Shown here: positions 41,484 to 49,110 of the stretch, piece after piece
Position numbering within the stretch: position 1 is the stretch's first letter
How the letters are laid out: each line of letters opens with the position of its first letter
NCBI GenBank assembly: GCA_047626725.1
Contig: JBLHSG010000002.1
Coordinates: 96,439 to 160,438, forward strand
Length of the DNA stretch: 64,000 nt
Reading direction: 5' to 3'
Source: Ascidiaceihabitans sp034111945
GTDB lineage: Bacteria; Pseudomonadota; Alphaproteobacteria; Rhodobacterales; Rhodobacteraceae
Program-made: the position numbers and the translations under genes
Notes under the pieces: model-generated
The model's input: the letters and a program-made list of their open reading frames with translations, nothing else
Databases searched by the model: none
Told to the model about the DNA's origin: nothing

Positions 41484-42842
41484 TCAGCCCTTGAGTGTTG
41501 GTTTGGGTGTAACGATGGTTTTGGGGCTGTTGTTCGAGGCAAATTCCGGCAGCTCGCCTGTCCACTCATACGCCTGCTCACCGGGAGGATTGTCGTACCA
41601 GCCCGGATCCTCGTAATCGTCTGCTGCGATGCCTTCGCGGACTTTCACAACTGAAAACATGCCACCCATTTCGATCGGCCCATGTTTGCCCCAGCCATTC
41701 ATCATCGGAACGGTATTGTCCGGCAATTCCATCGTCATTTTGCCCATATCGCCCATTCCAGCAGTGCCCATCGGCATGTATTCTGGCTGGAATTTACGGA
41801 TTTTCTGGGTCAGCTGTTCTTTGTTCACGCCGATAAATGTCGGCACATCGTGGCCCATCGCATTCATCGTATGGTGCGATTTATGGCAGTGGATTGCCCA
41901 ATCGCCCAAATGTTCGGCCGTAAATTCATACGCCCGCATCGCGCCCACGGGGATATCGATGCTGACCTCTGGCCACTGCGCGCTTTCCGGCACCCAACCC
42001 CCATCCGTGCAGGTCACTTTGAAATCGTAACCGTGCATGTGGATCGGGTGATTGGTCATCGTCAGGTTGCCGACGCGCACGCGCACCTTGTCGCCCCGGT
42101 TCACCACCAGCGGATCAATATCGGGGAAAATCCGACTGTTCCATGTCCAAAGATTAAAGTCGCTCATCGTCATGATGCGCGGCACATAGGTGCCCGGATC
42201 AATGTCAAACGCGTTCAGCATAATCAGGAAATCACGGTCCACCGGCATGAACGTCGGGTCCTTGGGATGGACCACAAACATGCCCATCATCCCCATCGCC
42301 ATCTGCACCATTTCATCCGCGTGCGGATGGTACATGAACGTCCCTGATTTGGTCAGATCGAACTCGTAAACAAAGGTTTTGCCCGGCTTGATCCCTGGGT
42401 GACTTAACCCCACAACACCGTCCATTCCGGATGGAAGGATCAGACCGTGCCAATGGACACTCGTGTTTTCGGGCAGTTTATTCGTGACAAAGATACGCAC
42501 GCGATCGCCCTCGACGGCCTCGATTGTAGGGCCGGTCGACTGGCCATTATAGCCCCACAAATGCGCAACCATGCCATCGGCCAGCTCGCGTTCTACCGGC
42601 TCTGCGACAAGGTGGAATTCCTTGACCCCGTTGTTCATCCGGTAGGGCAACGTCCAGCCATTGAGCGTCACAACAGGATTGTAATCCACCCCAGTTGAGG
42701 GCCGTGGCGTGATCGCTGTGGCGGCACTGTCCATCAGCGCGGCTTCCGGCAGACCCATGTTCAGGGTTTTGCCCCATGCTTGCGAAGAAACCAGCGATGC
42801 ACCTGCCGCGCCGGCTCCGAGTAATTGACGTCTATTCAACAT
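41484..42842 (-). CDS. Multicopper oxidase (CopA/CueO-like), Tat-exported
   Basis: 452 residues with Tat leader MLNRRQLLGAGAAGASLVSS. All copper motifs are seen: HWHG (His130, His132), HPH (His172, His174), HPIHMHGYDF and the C-terminal HCHKSHHTMNAMG, with the cysteine and histidines that bridge the type 1 and trinuclear sites. A methionine-rich stretch (MGTAGMGDMGKMTMELPDN) fits cuprous copper binding. It should oxidise Cu(I) to Cu(II) in the periplasm. It follows the TolC-type gene and precedes the cupredoxin; a GGATAGAT ribosome site precedes the ATG. Confidence 0.94.
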   Translation of the reverse strand: MLNRRQLLGAGAAGASLVSSQAWGKTLNMGLPEAALMDSAATAITPRPSTGVDYNPVVTLNGWTLPYRMNNGVKEFHLVAEPVERELADGMVAHLWGYNGQSTGPTIEAVEGDRVRIFVTNKLPENTSVHWHGLILPSGMDGVVGLSHPGIKPGKTFVYEFDLTKSGTFMYHPHADEMVQMAMGMMGMFVVHPKDPTFMPVDRDFLIMLNAFDIDPGTYVPRIMTMSDFNLWTWNSRIFPDIDPLVVNRGDKVRVRVGNLTMTNHPIHMHGYDFKVTCTDGGWVPESAQWPEVSIDIPVGAMRAYEFTAEHLGDWAIHCHKSHHTMNAMGHDVPTFIGVNKEQLTQKIRKFQPEYMPMGTAGMGDMGKMTMELPDNTVPMMNGWGKHGPIEMGGMFSVVKVREGIAADDYEDPGWYDNPPGEQAYEWTGELPEFASNNSPKTIVTPKPTLKG

Positions 42843-42856
42843 ATTATCTATCCTTT

Positions 42857-44320
42857 TCAGTGTCCTGCGCCGCCGCCAGCGGCCAATGTTGCGCCTGCTT
42901 CACCGCCGCCACCACTGCCTGCCCCGCCACCATAAATCGCAGCAGTTAGATCAGCTTGCGCCATGAAGAATTCGCGTTTCGCATTCGCAGCTTCCAGCGA
43001 CGCGCCCAGCTTTTCGCGCACGTCTGTCAGCAGCTCAAAGGTGTTGGTGATCATGCCGTTGTAAGACAGCAGCCCTTCTTGCTCGACCACCTGGCGCAGC
43101 GGCACCAGCACATCGCGGTAGTGCCGCGCGATCTTGTAAGAGGCGTGATACGACCGCTCTGCCCCGCGCGCCTCGGATCGCACATTCACGGCGCGTTCTG
43201 CCAAAACGTTGGCCGCTTGCAGATACGTCAGTTCGGCTTTGCGCATCCGTGCTTTGCCCGTGTCATAGATCGGAATTGCGAACTCCAATTCGATCTGCGG
43301 CGTGATTTCACTGCTCGTGTTTCCGTCTTCGACTTCACGCTCCAGTTCTGCGCCGGCAATGACTTCTAGGTCCGTGACCAGACGCGTCTGATCGGTCAGG
43401 CCAAATGCAAGCGCCTGTGCCTCAAGGCCCAGTTTTGCGACACGCAGATCCACGCGGTTGCGTAGCGCCTTGCCCTCGACATTTCTGACCTGACCGATGG
43501 ATTTTGGCAGATTAGGAAGCGCGTCAGGCACGTAATAGTCGACCTCTGTGCCCCAAAGCCCCATCAGCTTTGTCAGGTCTTCTTTGGCGCGATCCGCGTT
43601 CAGGCGTGCCTGCGCAAGTTGGCCGGCAAGTTCGGCGTTAAACGCCTGCTCGCGTGCTTGGCCCGCCTTGTTGAGCGCACCAGTTTCACCAAGTTTGCGG
43701 GCCAGTTCTGACCCCGCGTCTGACGTCGCTTTGGCGCGTTTCAGATAGCTCGCGGCCTCGAACGCGGCGACAGCATTGATCCATGCCTGACGGGTCTGAT
43801 TGGCAAGTGTTAGCGTGTCATTCACCGCCTCTAGCTGCGCTGTGCGAAAATTCACATCCGCCAATGCCCTGCGTTGTTTGCGCGTTTGGGCATCTAGAAT
43901 ATTGACGGCGATCATGCTTTCGATTGCACGGTACAACCCCAATTCTGCCGCGCCGATACCCAGAATACCGACCGACACAACAGGGTTTTCAGGCGTCGAT
44001 TGCTGCCATGCCTCGGCGGCCGACAATCCAACATTCGCGTAGGATGCCTGCAAACCTTTGTTGTTGAGCAACGCAACCTGCACAGCCGTATCTGCGGTGA
44101 TCGTTTTGCGGTGCACCATCGCGTGAACTTGCGTCCTCAACGCTGCGTTTTCGGCTTGGGTTTCGGCAAATGCGGTCCGCTTACCGATTGCCGGGGTGAC
44201 GTGACTGGCGACATTGGCGAACCCTGCTTTCGGCTCCGTATAGGCACCCGGAATTGCAGTCGCGCAGGCCCCAAGAACTAGGGGCAAGCCAACGATCAAT
44301 GGGAGTTTTGATATCCGCAT
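42857..44320 (-). CDS. TolC family outer-membrane factor lipoprotein
   Basis: 487 residues from MRISKLPLIVGLPLVLGACAT (lipobox LGAC, Cys19); a longer frame to 44599 overlaps the upstream lipoprotein and is not signal-like. Long alpha-helical stretches such as NDTLTLANQTRQAWINAVAAFEAASYLKRAKATSDAGSELARKL and the repeat of this plan in the second half are typical of OEP/TolC barrels. The C-terminus is Gly-rich (GGGAGSGGGGEAGATLAAGGG). TolC proteins form the outer-membrane exit of RND pumps, but no RND pump is in this window, so its partner is elsewhere. The ATG overlaps the upstream stop by one base. Confidence 0.88.
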   Translation of the reverse strand: MRISKLPLIVGLPLVLGACATAIPGAYTEPKAGFANVASHVTPAIGKRTAFAETQAENAALRTQVHAMVHRKTITADTAVQVALLNNKGLQASYANVGLSAAEAWQQSTPENPVVSVGILGIGAAELGLYRAIESMIAVNILDAQTRKQRRALADVNFRTAQLEAVNDTLTLANQTRQAWINAVAAFEAASYLKRAKATSDAGSELARKLGETGALNKAGQAREQAFNAELAGQLAQARLNADRAKEDLTKLMGLWGTEVDYYVPDALPNLPKSIGQVRNVEGKALRNRVDLRVAKLGLEAQALAFGLTDQTRLVTDLEVIAGAELEREVEDGNTSSEITPQIELEFAIPIYDTGKARMRKAELTYLQAANVLAERAVNVRSEARGAERSYHASYKIARHYRDVLVPLRQVVEQEGLLSYNGMITNTFELLTDVREKLGASLEAANAKREFFMAQADLTAAIYGGGAGSGGGGEAGATLAAGGGAGH

Positions 44321-44562
44321 CAATTGCCCTCCGACTGTTCGTCGTTGACGGTGCGCCAGTCGCGAGGGCCCGTTGGGCCGCGATAGGTATAGCCCGAAAG
44401 CGGGTTCTGATATTTGACCGGCGATGTGACTGCTGCGTTGGTCACGGATTTCTGCGCCGTTACGTCGGGCAAGGGCGTGGGGGTGAATTTTATGGGCCGC
44501 AAATCTTGGCCACATGCGCCAAGAAAGAGAGCCGAAGCCCCCAAAACGATTAGAATTTTCAT
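44320..44562 (-). CDS. Copper-operon lipoprotein, 80 residues
   Basis: MKILIVLGASALFLGACGQDL: lipobox LGAC, Cys17. The mature part (PIKFTPTPLPDVTAQKSVTNAAVTSPVKYQNPLSGYTYRGPTGPRDWRTVNDEQSEGN) is Pro/Thr-rich and lacks domains. Its TGA overlaps the ATG of the TolC-type gene, suggesting coupled translation and a joint role in the outer membrane. An upstream ATG 11 codons earlier was not used. Confidence 0.8.
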   Translation of the reverse strand: MKILIVLGASALFLGACGQDLRPIKFTPTPLPDVTAQKSVTNAAVTSPVKYQNPLSGYTYRGPTGPRDWRTVNDEQSEGN

Positions 44563-44616
44563 GATTGGTACCTGATTGATGAACTTCGGGATCACGCAAA
44601 CAAAACGCGCAAAACG

Positions 44617-44636
44617 AAGGCTCGGTCTTGAGCCTT
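44617..44636 (-). terminator. Hairpin between the His-rich gene and the lipoprotein
   Basis: AAGGCTC (44617-44623) and GAGCCTT (44630-44636) form a 7-bp stem with a 6-base loop; on the minus strand CGTTTTGCG follows. It may be a partial terminator within the copper operon, limiting expression of the membrane genes relative to the first gene. Confidence 0.5.
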
Positions 44637-44639
44637 AGA

Positions 44640-45053
44640 TCAGATCAGGAATTGGGGAGGTCGCAGGAATCCGGACGCCACAACAGAACGCGTCTGCGCA
44701 TCTGGCATCAGATATCTGCTGGTAGATGAATCATCGCCAAGGATGACGCGGTTTTCGGTCAAAACAACAGAAAGGCAAATGCCGCTGCAACAATTTGCGC
44801 CAGCGTGATCGTCTTCGCCGCTGACTGGCATGGCATCGTTTTTGTCGTGGTTCATTTTCAACGACTGGTGGCCGTGTTCATGTGCCGCTGTGCCATGATC
44901 AGCAGTCGCCGCGACAGAATGCTGTTCGCCGTGCATACCTGATGCGGCATGTGACGCGGATGGCGGAAAAAACATCAAAGAGACCGCAAACGCGAGGCAC
45001 GCGACTGCTTTTGTCCATAAATGTATGATGCTTTTCAAATCCATACCAATCAT
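44640..45053 (-). CDS. His-rich exported protein, first gene of the copper operon
   Basis: 137 residues; long signal peptide (FAVSLMFFPPSASHA, mature from about residue 36). The mature part is His-rich (HGEQHSVAATADHGTAAHEHGHQSLKMNHDK) and contains the cysteine cluster NCCSGICLS, so metal binding is likely. I do not recognise a named family; it resembles the small hypothetical periplasmic proteins at the front of copper resistance loci. ATG at 45053, with an alternative at 45044. A CueR-like dyad starts 28 bases upstream. Confidence 0.7.
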   Translation of the reverse strand: MIGMDLKSIIHLWTKAVACLAFAVSLMFFPPSASHAASGMHGEQHSVAATADHGTAAHEHGHQSLKMNHDKNDAMPVSGEDDHAGANCCSGICLSVVLTENRVILGDDSSTSRYLMPDAQTRSVVASGFLRPPQFLI

Positions 45054-45080
45054 CTGGGCAACTGCGCCTTAGCTGTCAAT

Positions 45081-45098
45081 CCGTCCAGCGCTGGAAGG
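45081..45098. promoter_or_regulatory. CueR-like MerR-family operator for the copper operon
   Basis: On the minus strand CCTTCCAGCGCTGGACGG: dyad CCnTCCAGC / GCTGGAnGG, close to the CueR consensus ACCTTCC-CTGGAAGG. The operon start codon at 45053 lies 28 bases after its end. The upstream AAACC is a weak -35 and the TTGACAG after it a poor -10, as expected for MerR promoters with long spacers. No CueR gene is in the window. Confidence 0.5.
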
Positions 45099-45208
45099 TT
45101 TCCAACTTTTTCGTGAGGATGGCATGAATGTGCTGATGCCACAGGGCCACAAGAATACCGAGCCCGACAGCAAGCTGATGCGCGCCTTTTCGTGGGCATC
45201 AGCGATTA

Positions 45209-46408
45209 TCAGCGCCTCGCTATGCGGGCATAGCCATCGCGGTCCTGAGGGGTTTTTATGCCCAGCGCCGAGCCTGCGATTTGTGTGCGCAAGATCTGTC
45301 CGGTTCCGCCACCAATGGTGAACATACGGACGTCGCGGTACATCCGTTCAAGCGGTTCTTGATCGCCGTATCCGCGCGCGCCAAACATTTGCAAAGCGTC
45401 GCTGACAACTTTTATGGCCATTTCGGATGCAAACAGTTTGGCCCGTGCAGCCGTTATCATATCCGGAAACTGGCTGTTGTTTGGCCCACGTGATCGCGCT
45501 GCATCGTGCAACATCAACCGCGCGGCATGAAGCTGTGTATCCATATCCGCCACCATCCACTGCAGACCCTGAAATTCTGCGAGAGGACGTCCAAACTGCT
45601 GACGCTCAAGGAGATACCGTTTGGCATGTTCAAACGCGCCCGCCGCCACGCCCAGCGCGATTGTGCCCGCCCCTACGCGCTGCGAATTATACGCATTCAT
45701 CAAATCTGCAAAGCCACGCTTGAACCCTGATGGCGGGATCAACGCCATGTCCGCCTGTACCACCAAGTCTTCGAATTTGAGCGTCGCCTCAGGCATTCCG
45801 CACAAACCCATGGTCATTTCGCGGTCGACAACAGTGAACCCTTTTGGCTGTATCCCAGCCGCCAGATCAACATGGACAATGAAACCCCCAATCCCAAGGT
45901 CTGATCCATCATCATCTAAAACGCGGGCAAATATCAGATGCAGTTTCGACACGCCGCCACCGGTAATCCAGTGCTTTGTCCCGTTGATCACATAGGTGTC
46001 GCCACGCTTTTGTGCCGTTGTTTGCATCTCTGTGGCGGCACTTCCCGCCTCTGGTTCGGTTATGCAAATTGCAGGTTTGTCCCCCGCCAGAACGATGGGC
46101 GCGCAATAGGCTTTTTGTGCATCGGTACCGTAGGCCATCACCGCGCTGATCCCGCCCATGTTCGCCTCGACAACGATACGAGCCGTCAGGGTACAGGCCC
46201 TCGCAATTTCTTCGACCACCTCAACAACATCAAGGTAACTGGCCCCCAAACCACCCAATTGTATTGGGATCGTCATCCCCATAATCCCGGCTTCAACAAG
46301 GTCAGCGATATTGTCCCAGCAGTACCTGCGTTCCACATCCCATTGTTGCGCACGCGCCGCAAATTTTGGCCCCAGTTCACGGGCCTTGGCGACCGTCGGA
46401 TGTGACAT
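45209..46408 (-). CDS. Acyl-CoA dehydrogenase family protein without usual catalytic Glu
   Basis: 399 residues with the three ACAD domains (ICITEPEAGSAATEMQTTAQ, GTKHWITGGG, LMNAYNSQRVGAGTIALGVAAGAFEHAKRYLLERQQFGRPLAEFQGLQWMVADM). The C-terminal base position, normally IYEGTxE, reads FTIGGGTGQI, so Glu is replaced by Gly; the alternative position used by isovaleryl-CoA dehydrogenase (LxLERL) reads NSQRVG with Gln243. Missing glutamate plus Gln and an Arg near residue 77 is reminiscent of 3-sulfinopropanoyl-CoA desulfinases; this is by-eye inference. A LysR gene is divergent. It could eliminate rather than dehydrogenate. Confidence 0.85.
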   Translation of the reverse strand: MSHPTVAKARELGPKFAARAQQWDVERRYCWDNIADLVEAGIMGMTIPIQLGGLGASYLDVVEVVEEIARACTLTARIVVEANMGGISAVMAYGTDAQKAYCAPIVLAGDKPAICITEPEAGSAATEMQTTAQKRGDTYVINGTKHWITGGGVSKLHLIFARVLDDDGSDLGIGGFIVHVDLAAGIQPKGFTVVDREMTMGLCGMPEATLKFEDLVVQADMALIPPSGFKRGFADLMNAYNSQRVGAGTIALGVAAGAFEHAKRYLLERQQFGRPLAEFQGLQWMVADMDTQLHAARLMLHDAARSRGPNNSQFPDMITAARAKLFASEMAIKVVSDALQMFGARGYGDQEPLERMYRDVRMFTIGGGTGQILRTQIAGSALGIKTPQDRDGYARIARR

Positions 46409-46502
46409 GCTTTTTGCTCCTATGCTCTTGCCTCAGCATATGGCTAGAAATATTCACCTCAATCTAATAAGATTTAACTTTAGGTTCAGATTGGTTGAAT
46501 TT

Positions 46503-47378
46503 ATGCAGACGCGCGCCCTTAAAAACCTGGTAAAAATTTCACAAGTTGAATCATTCCTGCAGGCGTCTGATCAGTTGAATATGACGTTGCCTGCTCTGTC
46601 TATGCAGATGAAGGCGCTGGAAACTGAACTTGACGTTGCCCTGTTCGACCGGTCCGTACGGCCACCACGTTTGACAGCAATTGGTCGTTTGGTCGTTGAA
46701 AAAGCGCGTGGCATCATAAGCCAGGAAAACGAATTGCTTGAGCTGTGCGCGACCAAAGACGCGCTTGTTGGCAAGTTCAGGATCGGCTTTGTGACGTCAG
46801 CATCGGCGCGTTTGCTTCCTGATTTTCTGGTGAACAGCCAACAAAATTTACCGCGCGCCGATTTTAAATTCGAGACAGGCCTGTCTCTTGCCTTGCAAGA
46901 AAAAGTACGCGCAGGAAAACTTGATGCGGCAGTTGTGACAGATGGTGACGCGGACCCACAAGGGATGGCCCAATTGGTGCTGCACAACGAGCCATTTGTC
47001 TTTGCCGCGCATACATCGATTGCGACCAAAGGCTTTGATAATATCGTCGCAAAGCAGACGTTCTTTCACTTTATGCCGCAAACCGGAATTGGCAAACTAA
47101 TCGCCAAAACCATGTCAGGGATCGAAAGGCCATCCCGAAGCAAAACCGTTATGCTGGACAATATCGAGGCCATCATGGGATGCGTCAAAAACGGCTTGGG
47201 GTACACCCTGTTACCCGCTTCGGATGTTCAGAGATATACCAACGACGAGGTCGTCGAATTCAGCGCGCCCGATAAAGTTTACCGTTCACTTATCCTCGTG
47301 ACGCGATCCGAAAATATCCTAACCAACCGGCTGTCATTGCTGGGGACCCAATTCGGGAAACCACATTCAACGATGTGA
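46503..47378 (+). CDS. LysR family transcriptional regulator
   Basis: 291 residues from MQTRALKNLVKISQVESFLQASDQLNMTLPALSMQMKALETELDVALFDRSVRPPRLTAIG, a LysR winged helix. The effector domain follows (FRIGFVTSASARLLPDFLVNSQQN, LDNIEAIMGCVKNGLGYTLLPASDV). The frame is open further upstream to 46311, but that part would overlap the divergent acyl-CoA dehydrogenase gene. It is the likely regulator of the dehydrogenase; the 94-base intergenic region holds the shared control sites. Confidence 0.92.
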   Translation: MQTRALKNLVKISQVESFLQASDQLNMTLPALSMQMKALETELDVALFDRSVRPPRLTAIGRLVVEKARGIISQENELLELCATKDALVGKFRIGFVTSASARLLPDFLVNSQQNLPRADFKFETGLSLALQEKVRAGKLDAAVVTDGDADPQGMAQLVLHNEPFVFAAHTSIATKGFDNIVAKQTFFHFMPQTGIGKLIAKTMSGIERPSRSKTVMLDNIEAIMGCVKNGLGYTLLPASDVQRYTNDEVVEFSAPDKVYRSLILVTRSENILTNRLSLLGTQFGKPHSTM

Positions 47379-47425
47379 GCAAAAGCACTGTGCAAGTTTG
47401 AAATTACGCCATCAGATATCCGCGT

Positions 47426-47755
47426 TTATCTAGGCACAAAGGCGCTGTGCGGTGCCGATGCCAGTTTCAAAAACGTCCGGTCCTCACGCAGCAAAAACTT
47501 CTCTTTTTGCGCAAATTCGTAATTTTCGCGCCCGACCGGATCATCCGCCAATCGTGCACGGTAGGCCTCATAATCTGCCAAACTGGCGACATTATAGATG
47601 CCATACGCCAACGTGCTGGACCCCTCGTGGGGCGCGTAATAGCCAACGAGATCTGCGCCACATCGCGGGATGGCTTGGCCCCAGTTGCGGGCGTATTGTT
47701 CAAATTCGGATTTTTTGGTCGGGTCGATTTCGTATCGAATAATGCAAGTCAGCAT
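47426..47755 (-). CDS. NIPSNAP family protein
   Basis: 109 residues: MLTCIIRYEIDPTKKSEFEQYARNWGQAIPRCGADLVGYYAPHEGSSTLAYGIYNVASLADYEAYRARLADDPVGRENYEFAQ, a dimeric ferredoxin-like alpha/beta barrel domain typical of NIPSNAP and related small monooxygenase-like proteins. A GGAAAGGATG ribosome site is present. It follows the RidA gene by 68 bases in the same direction, so the two are probably an operon. Function unknown. Confidence 0.88.
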   Translation of the reverse strand: MLTCIIRYEIDPTKKSEFEQYARNWGQAIPRCGADLVGYYAPHEGSSTLAYGIYNVASLADYEAYRARLADDPVGRENYEFAQKEKFLLREDRTFLKLASAPHSAFVPR

Positions 47756-47823
47756 TTTGGCATCCTTTCCATGTCGATCAAAGCCATCCGACGTTTGGGC
47801 CGGATGACTTTTGATCGTCTTTG

Positions 47824-48219
47824 TTATGCGGCGGCTGTGGCTTCGATTTCGAACAGCAGGCCCGGGATCGCCAAGCGTGTCACACCCAGCAACGTCATTG
47901 GCGGGGCGTTTTGAACCGGCCCAAACCGCATGCCCATCAGATCAAAGTTTTTCAGCGCCTCATCGACGTCAGTCGCATAGACACCCAGTTTGATAATGTG
48001 GCTCAGGTCCATGTCGGCCCCCTTCAACACGGCCTCGAGGTTATCGAGCGCAAGGCCGATCTGACCGCGCATGTCACCGGCGTGTTGCGGCGCACCGTTT
48101 TCATCGACCGCGGTTTGTCCGGCGATGATCACTTGGCGCGTCTGGCCTTCGATAATTTCGGCCTGATTGTAGCCAAGTTTCAGGGACCAGTTCCATGGAT
48201 TTACAGCTGTGCGTTTCAT
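47824..48219 (-). CDS. RidA family (YjgF/YER057c/UK114) deaminase-like protein
   Basis: 131 residues. RidA family traits: NQAEIIEGQTRQVIIAGQTAVDENGAPQHAGDMRGQIGLALDNLEAVL, and the arginine region GVTRLAIPGLLFEIEATA, which matches the substrate-binding Arg of RidA (VARLP...EIEA). Such proteins hydrolyse reactive imines or enamines from PLP enzymes. It is divergent from the WYL regulator gene with a large palindrome between the two, and probably shares its mRNA with the NIPSNAP gene. Confidence 0.9.
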   Translation of the reverse strand: MKRTAVNPWNWSLKLGYNQAEIIEGQTRQVIIAGQTAVDENGAPQHAGDMRGQIGLALDNLEAVLKGADMDLSHIIKLGVYATDVDEALKNFDLMGMRFGPVQNAPPMTLLGVTRLAIPGLLFEIEATAAA

Positions 48220-48262
48220 CGTTCATTTCCTTTGTTGATGTCTCTGAAATCTTTCTAAAATT

Positions 48263-48289
48263 AATTAGTGCCAAAATTTGTCACCAATT
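48263..48289. promoter_or_regulatory. 27-bp palindrome, operator of the WYL regulator
   Basis: AATTaGTGcCAAA (48263-48275) mirrors TTTGtCACcAATT (48277-48289) around one central base, with two mismatched positions per arm. It lies 17 bases before the WYL regulator ATG and 44 bases before the RidA start, so it should control both directions. Confidence 0.7.
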
Positions 48290-48305
48290 ATGCTAGGCTA
48301 GTGAA

Positions 48306-49025
48306 ATGAATATTAGACAACGACATGACACCATCGTGCGCACCCTGCGGCGCAACGGAACTGCAACGATTGATCAACTGGCGGGTGATGTCGGCGCATC
48401 ACGGCGCACTGTTTTGCGTGATATATCGGCGCTGCGCGATGACGGGTTTGTCATCTATTCCGAAAGCGGGCCGGGCGGCGGACTTCAGCTTGATCCGCAG
48501 TCCATGCAAACATCCGCACGCCTGTCAGTGGCCGAAGTTTTTGCGCTACTGATCAGTGTGGCCGCGATGCGTGCAGCGCAAAATCTGCCGTTTTCCGATC
48601 TTGCCGACGCCGGACTTGCCAAGATTGAAAAATCCCTTCCGTCAGACAAGGTACGCGATCTGCGCCGCTTTCTAGACTGCCTGCACATTGGCCAGTTGTC
48701 GCCAAAACAGGACCTGTCTGATTTGGGCCAAATTGACCCTGCATTGTTACCTGCGTTCGAAACAGCGTTCCTTGGGCAACATCACATCCGGTTTGAGTAC
48801 CGTGACGCGAAAGGTGCAAAAACCAGTCGCGAGGTTGAGCCACAGGCCATGCTTATCTTGCAACCACTGTGGTATTTGGTGGCTTGGGATCCGGCCCGCG
48901 ATGATTTCCGCCATTTCCGGATGGACCGTATCAGTACGCCAGAATGTTTGGTGGACACCTCGTTCCGGCGCAGGCATGTGCCGTTCGAAGATGATGTTTG
49001 CCCCTACAACGATCTTCCTAAATGA
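48306..49025 (+). CDS. YafY-type HTH/WYL-domain regulator
   Basis: 239 residues. The N-terminal HTH_11 region is MNIRQRHDTIVRTLRRNGTATIDQLAGDVGASRRTVLRDISALRDDGFVIYSESGPGGG. The C-terminal part has the WYL-domain ending with LEVE-like EVEPQAMLILQPLWYLVAWDPARDDFRHFRMDRI, where WYLVAWD gives the family its name and the Arg/Tyr residues bind ligand. WYL domains often bind nucleotides or small metabolites. It is divergent from ridA/NIPSNAP and has a 27-bp palindrome in the shared region. Confidence 0.92.
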   Translation: MNIRQRHDTIVRTLRRNGTATIDQLAGDVGASRRTVLRDISALRDDGFVIYSESGPGGGLQLDPQSMQTSARLSVAEVFALLISVAAMRAAQNLPFSDLADAGLAKIEKSLPSDKVRDLRRFLDCLHIGQLSPKQDLSDLGQIDPALLPAFETAFLGQHHIRFEYRDAKGAKTSREVEPQAMLILQPLWYLVAWDPARDDFRHFRMDRISTPECLVDTSFRRRHVPFEDDVCPYNDLPK

Positions 49026-49110
49026 CGGGTAAATGCCGGTATTTAGCGGCGAATGCGAACGCCATAAGTGCCCGTCCGTTGTGAAAAAGACGGGCACCGT
49101 TGATCAGGAT

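Noticed and set aside
45076..45198. Open stretch on the minus strand reading GAHQLAVGLGILVALWHQHI in part, between the copper operon and the acyl-CoA dehydrogenase gene
   Set aside because: No start codon in the frame, and a stop just upstream. It overlaps the CueR-like dyad. It may be a remnant, but it is too short to call.
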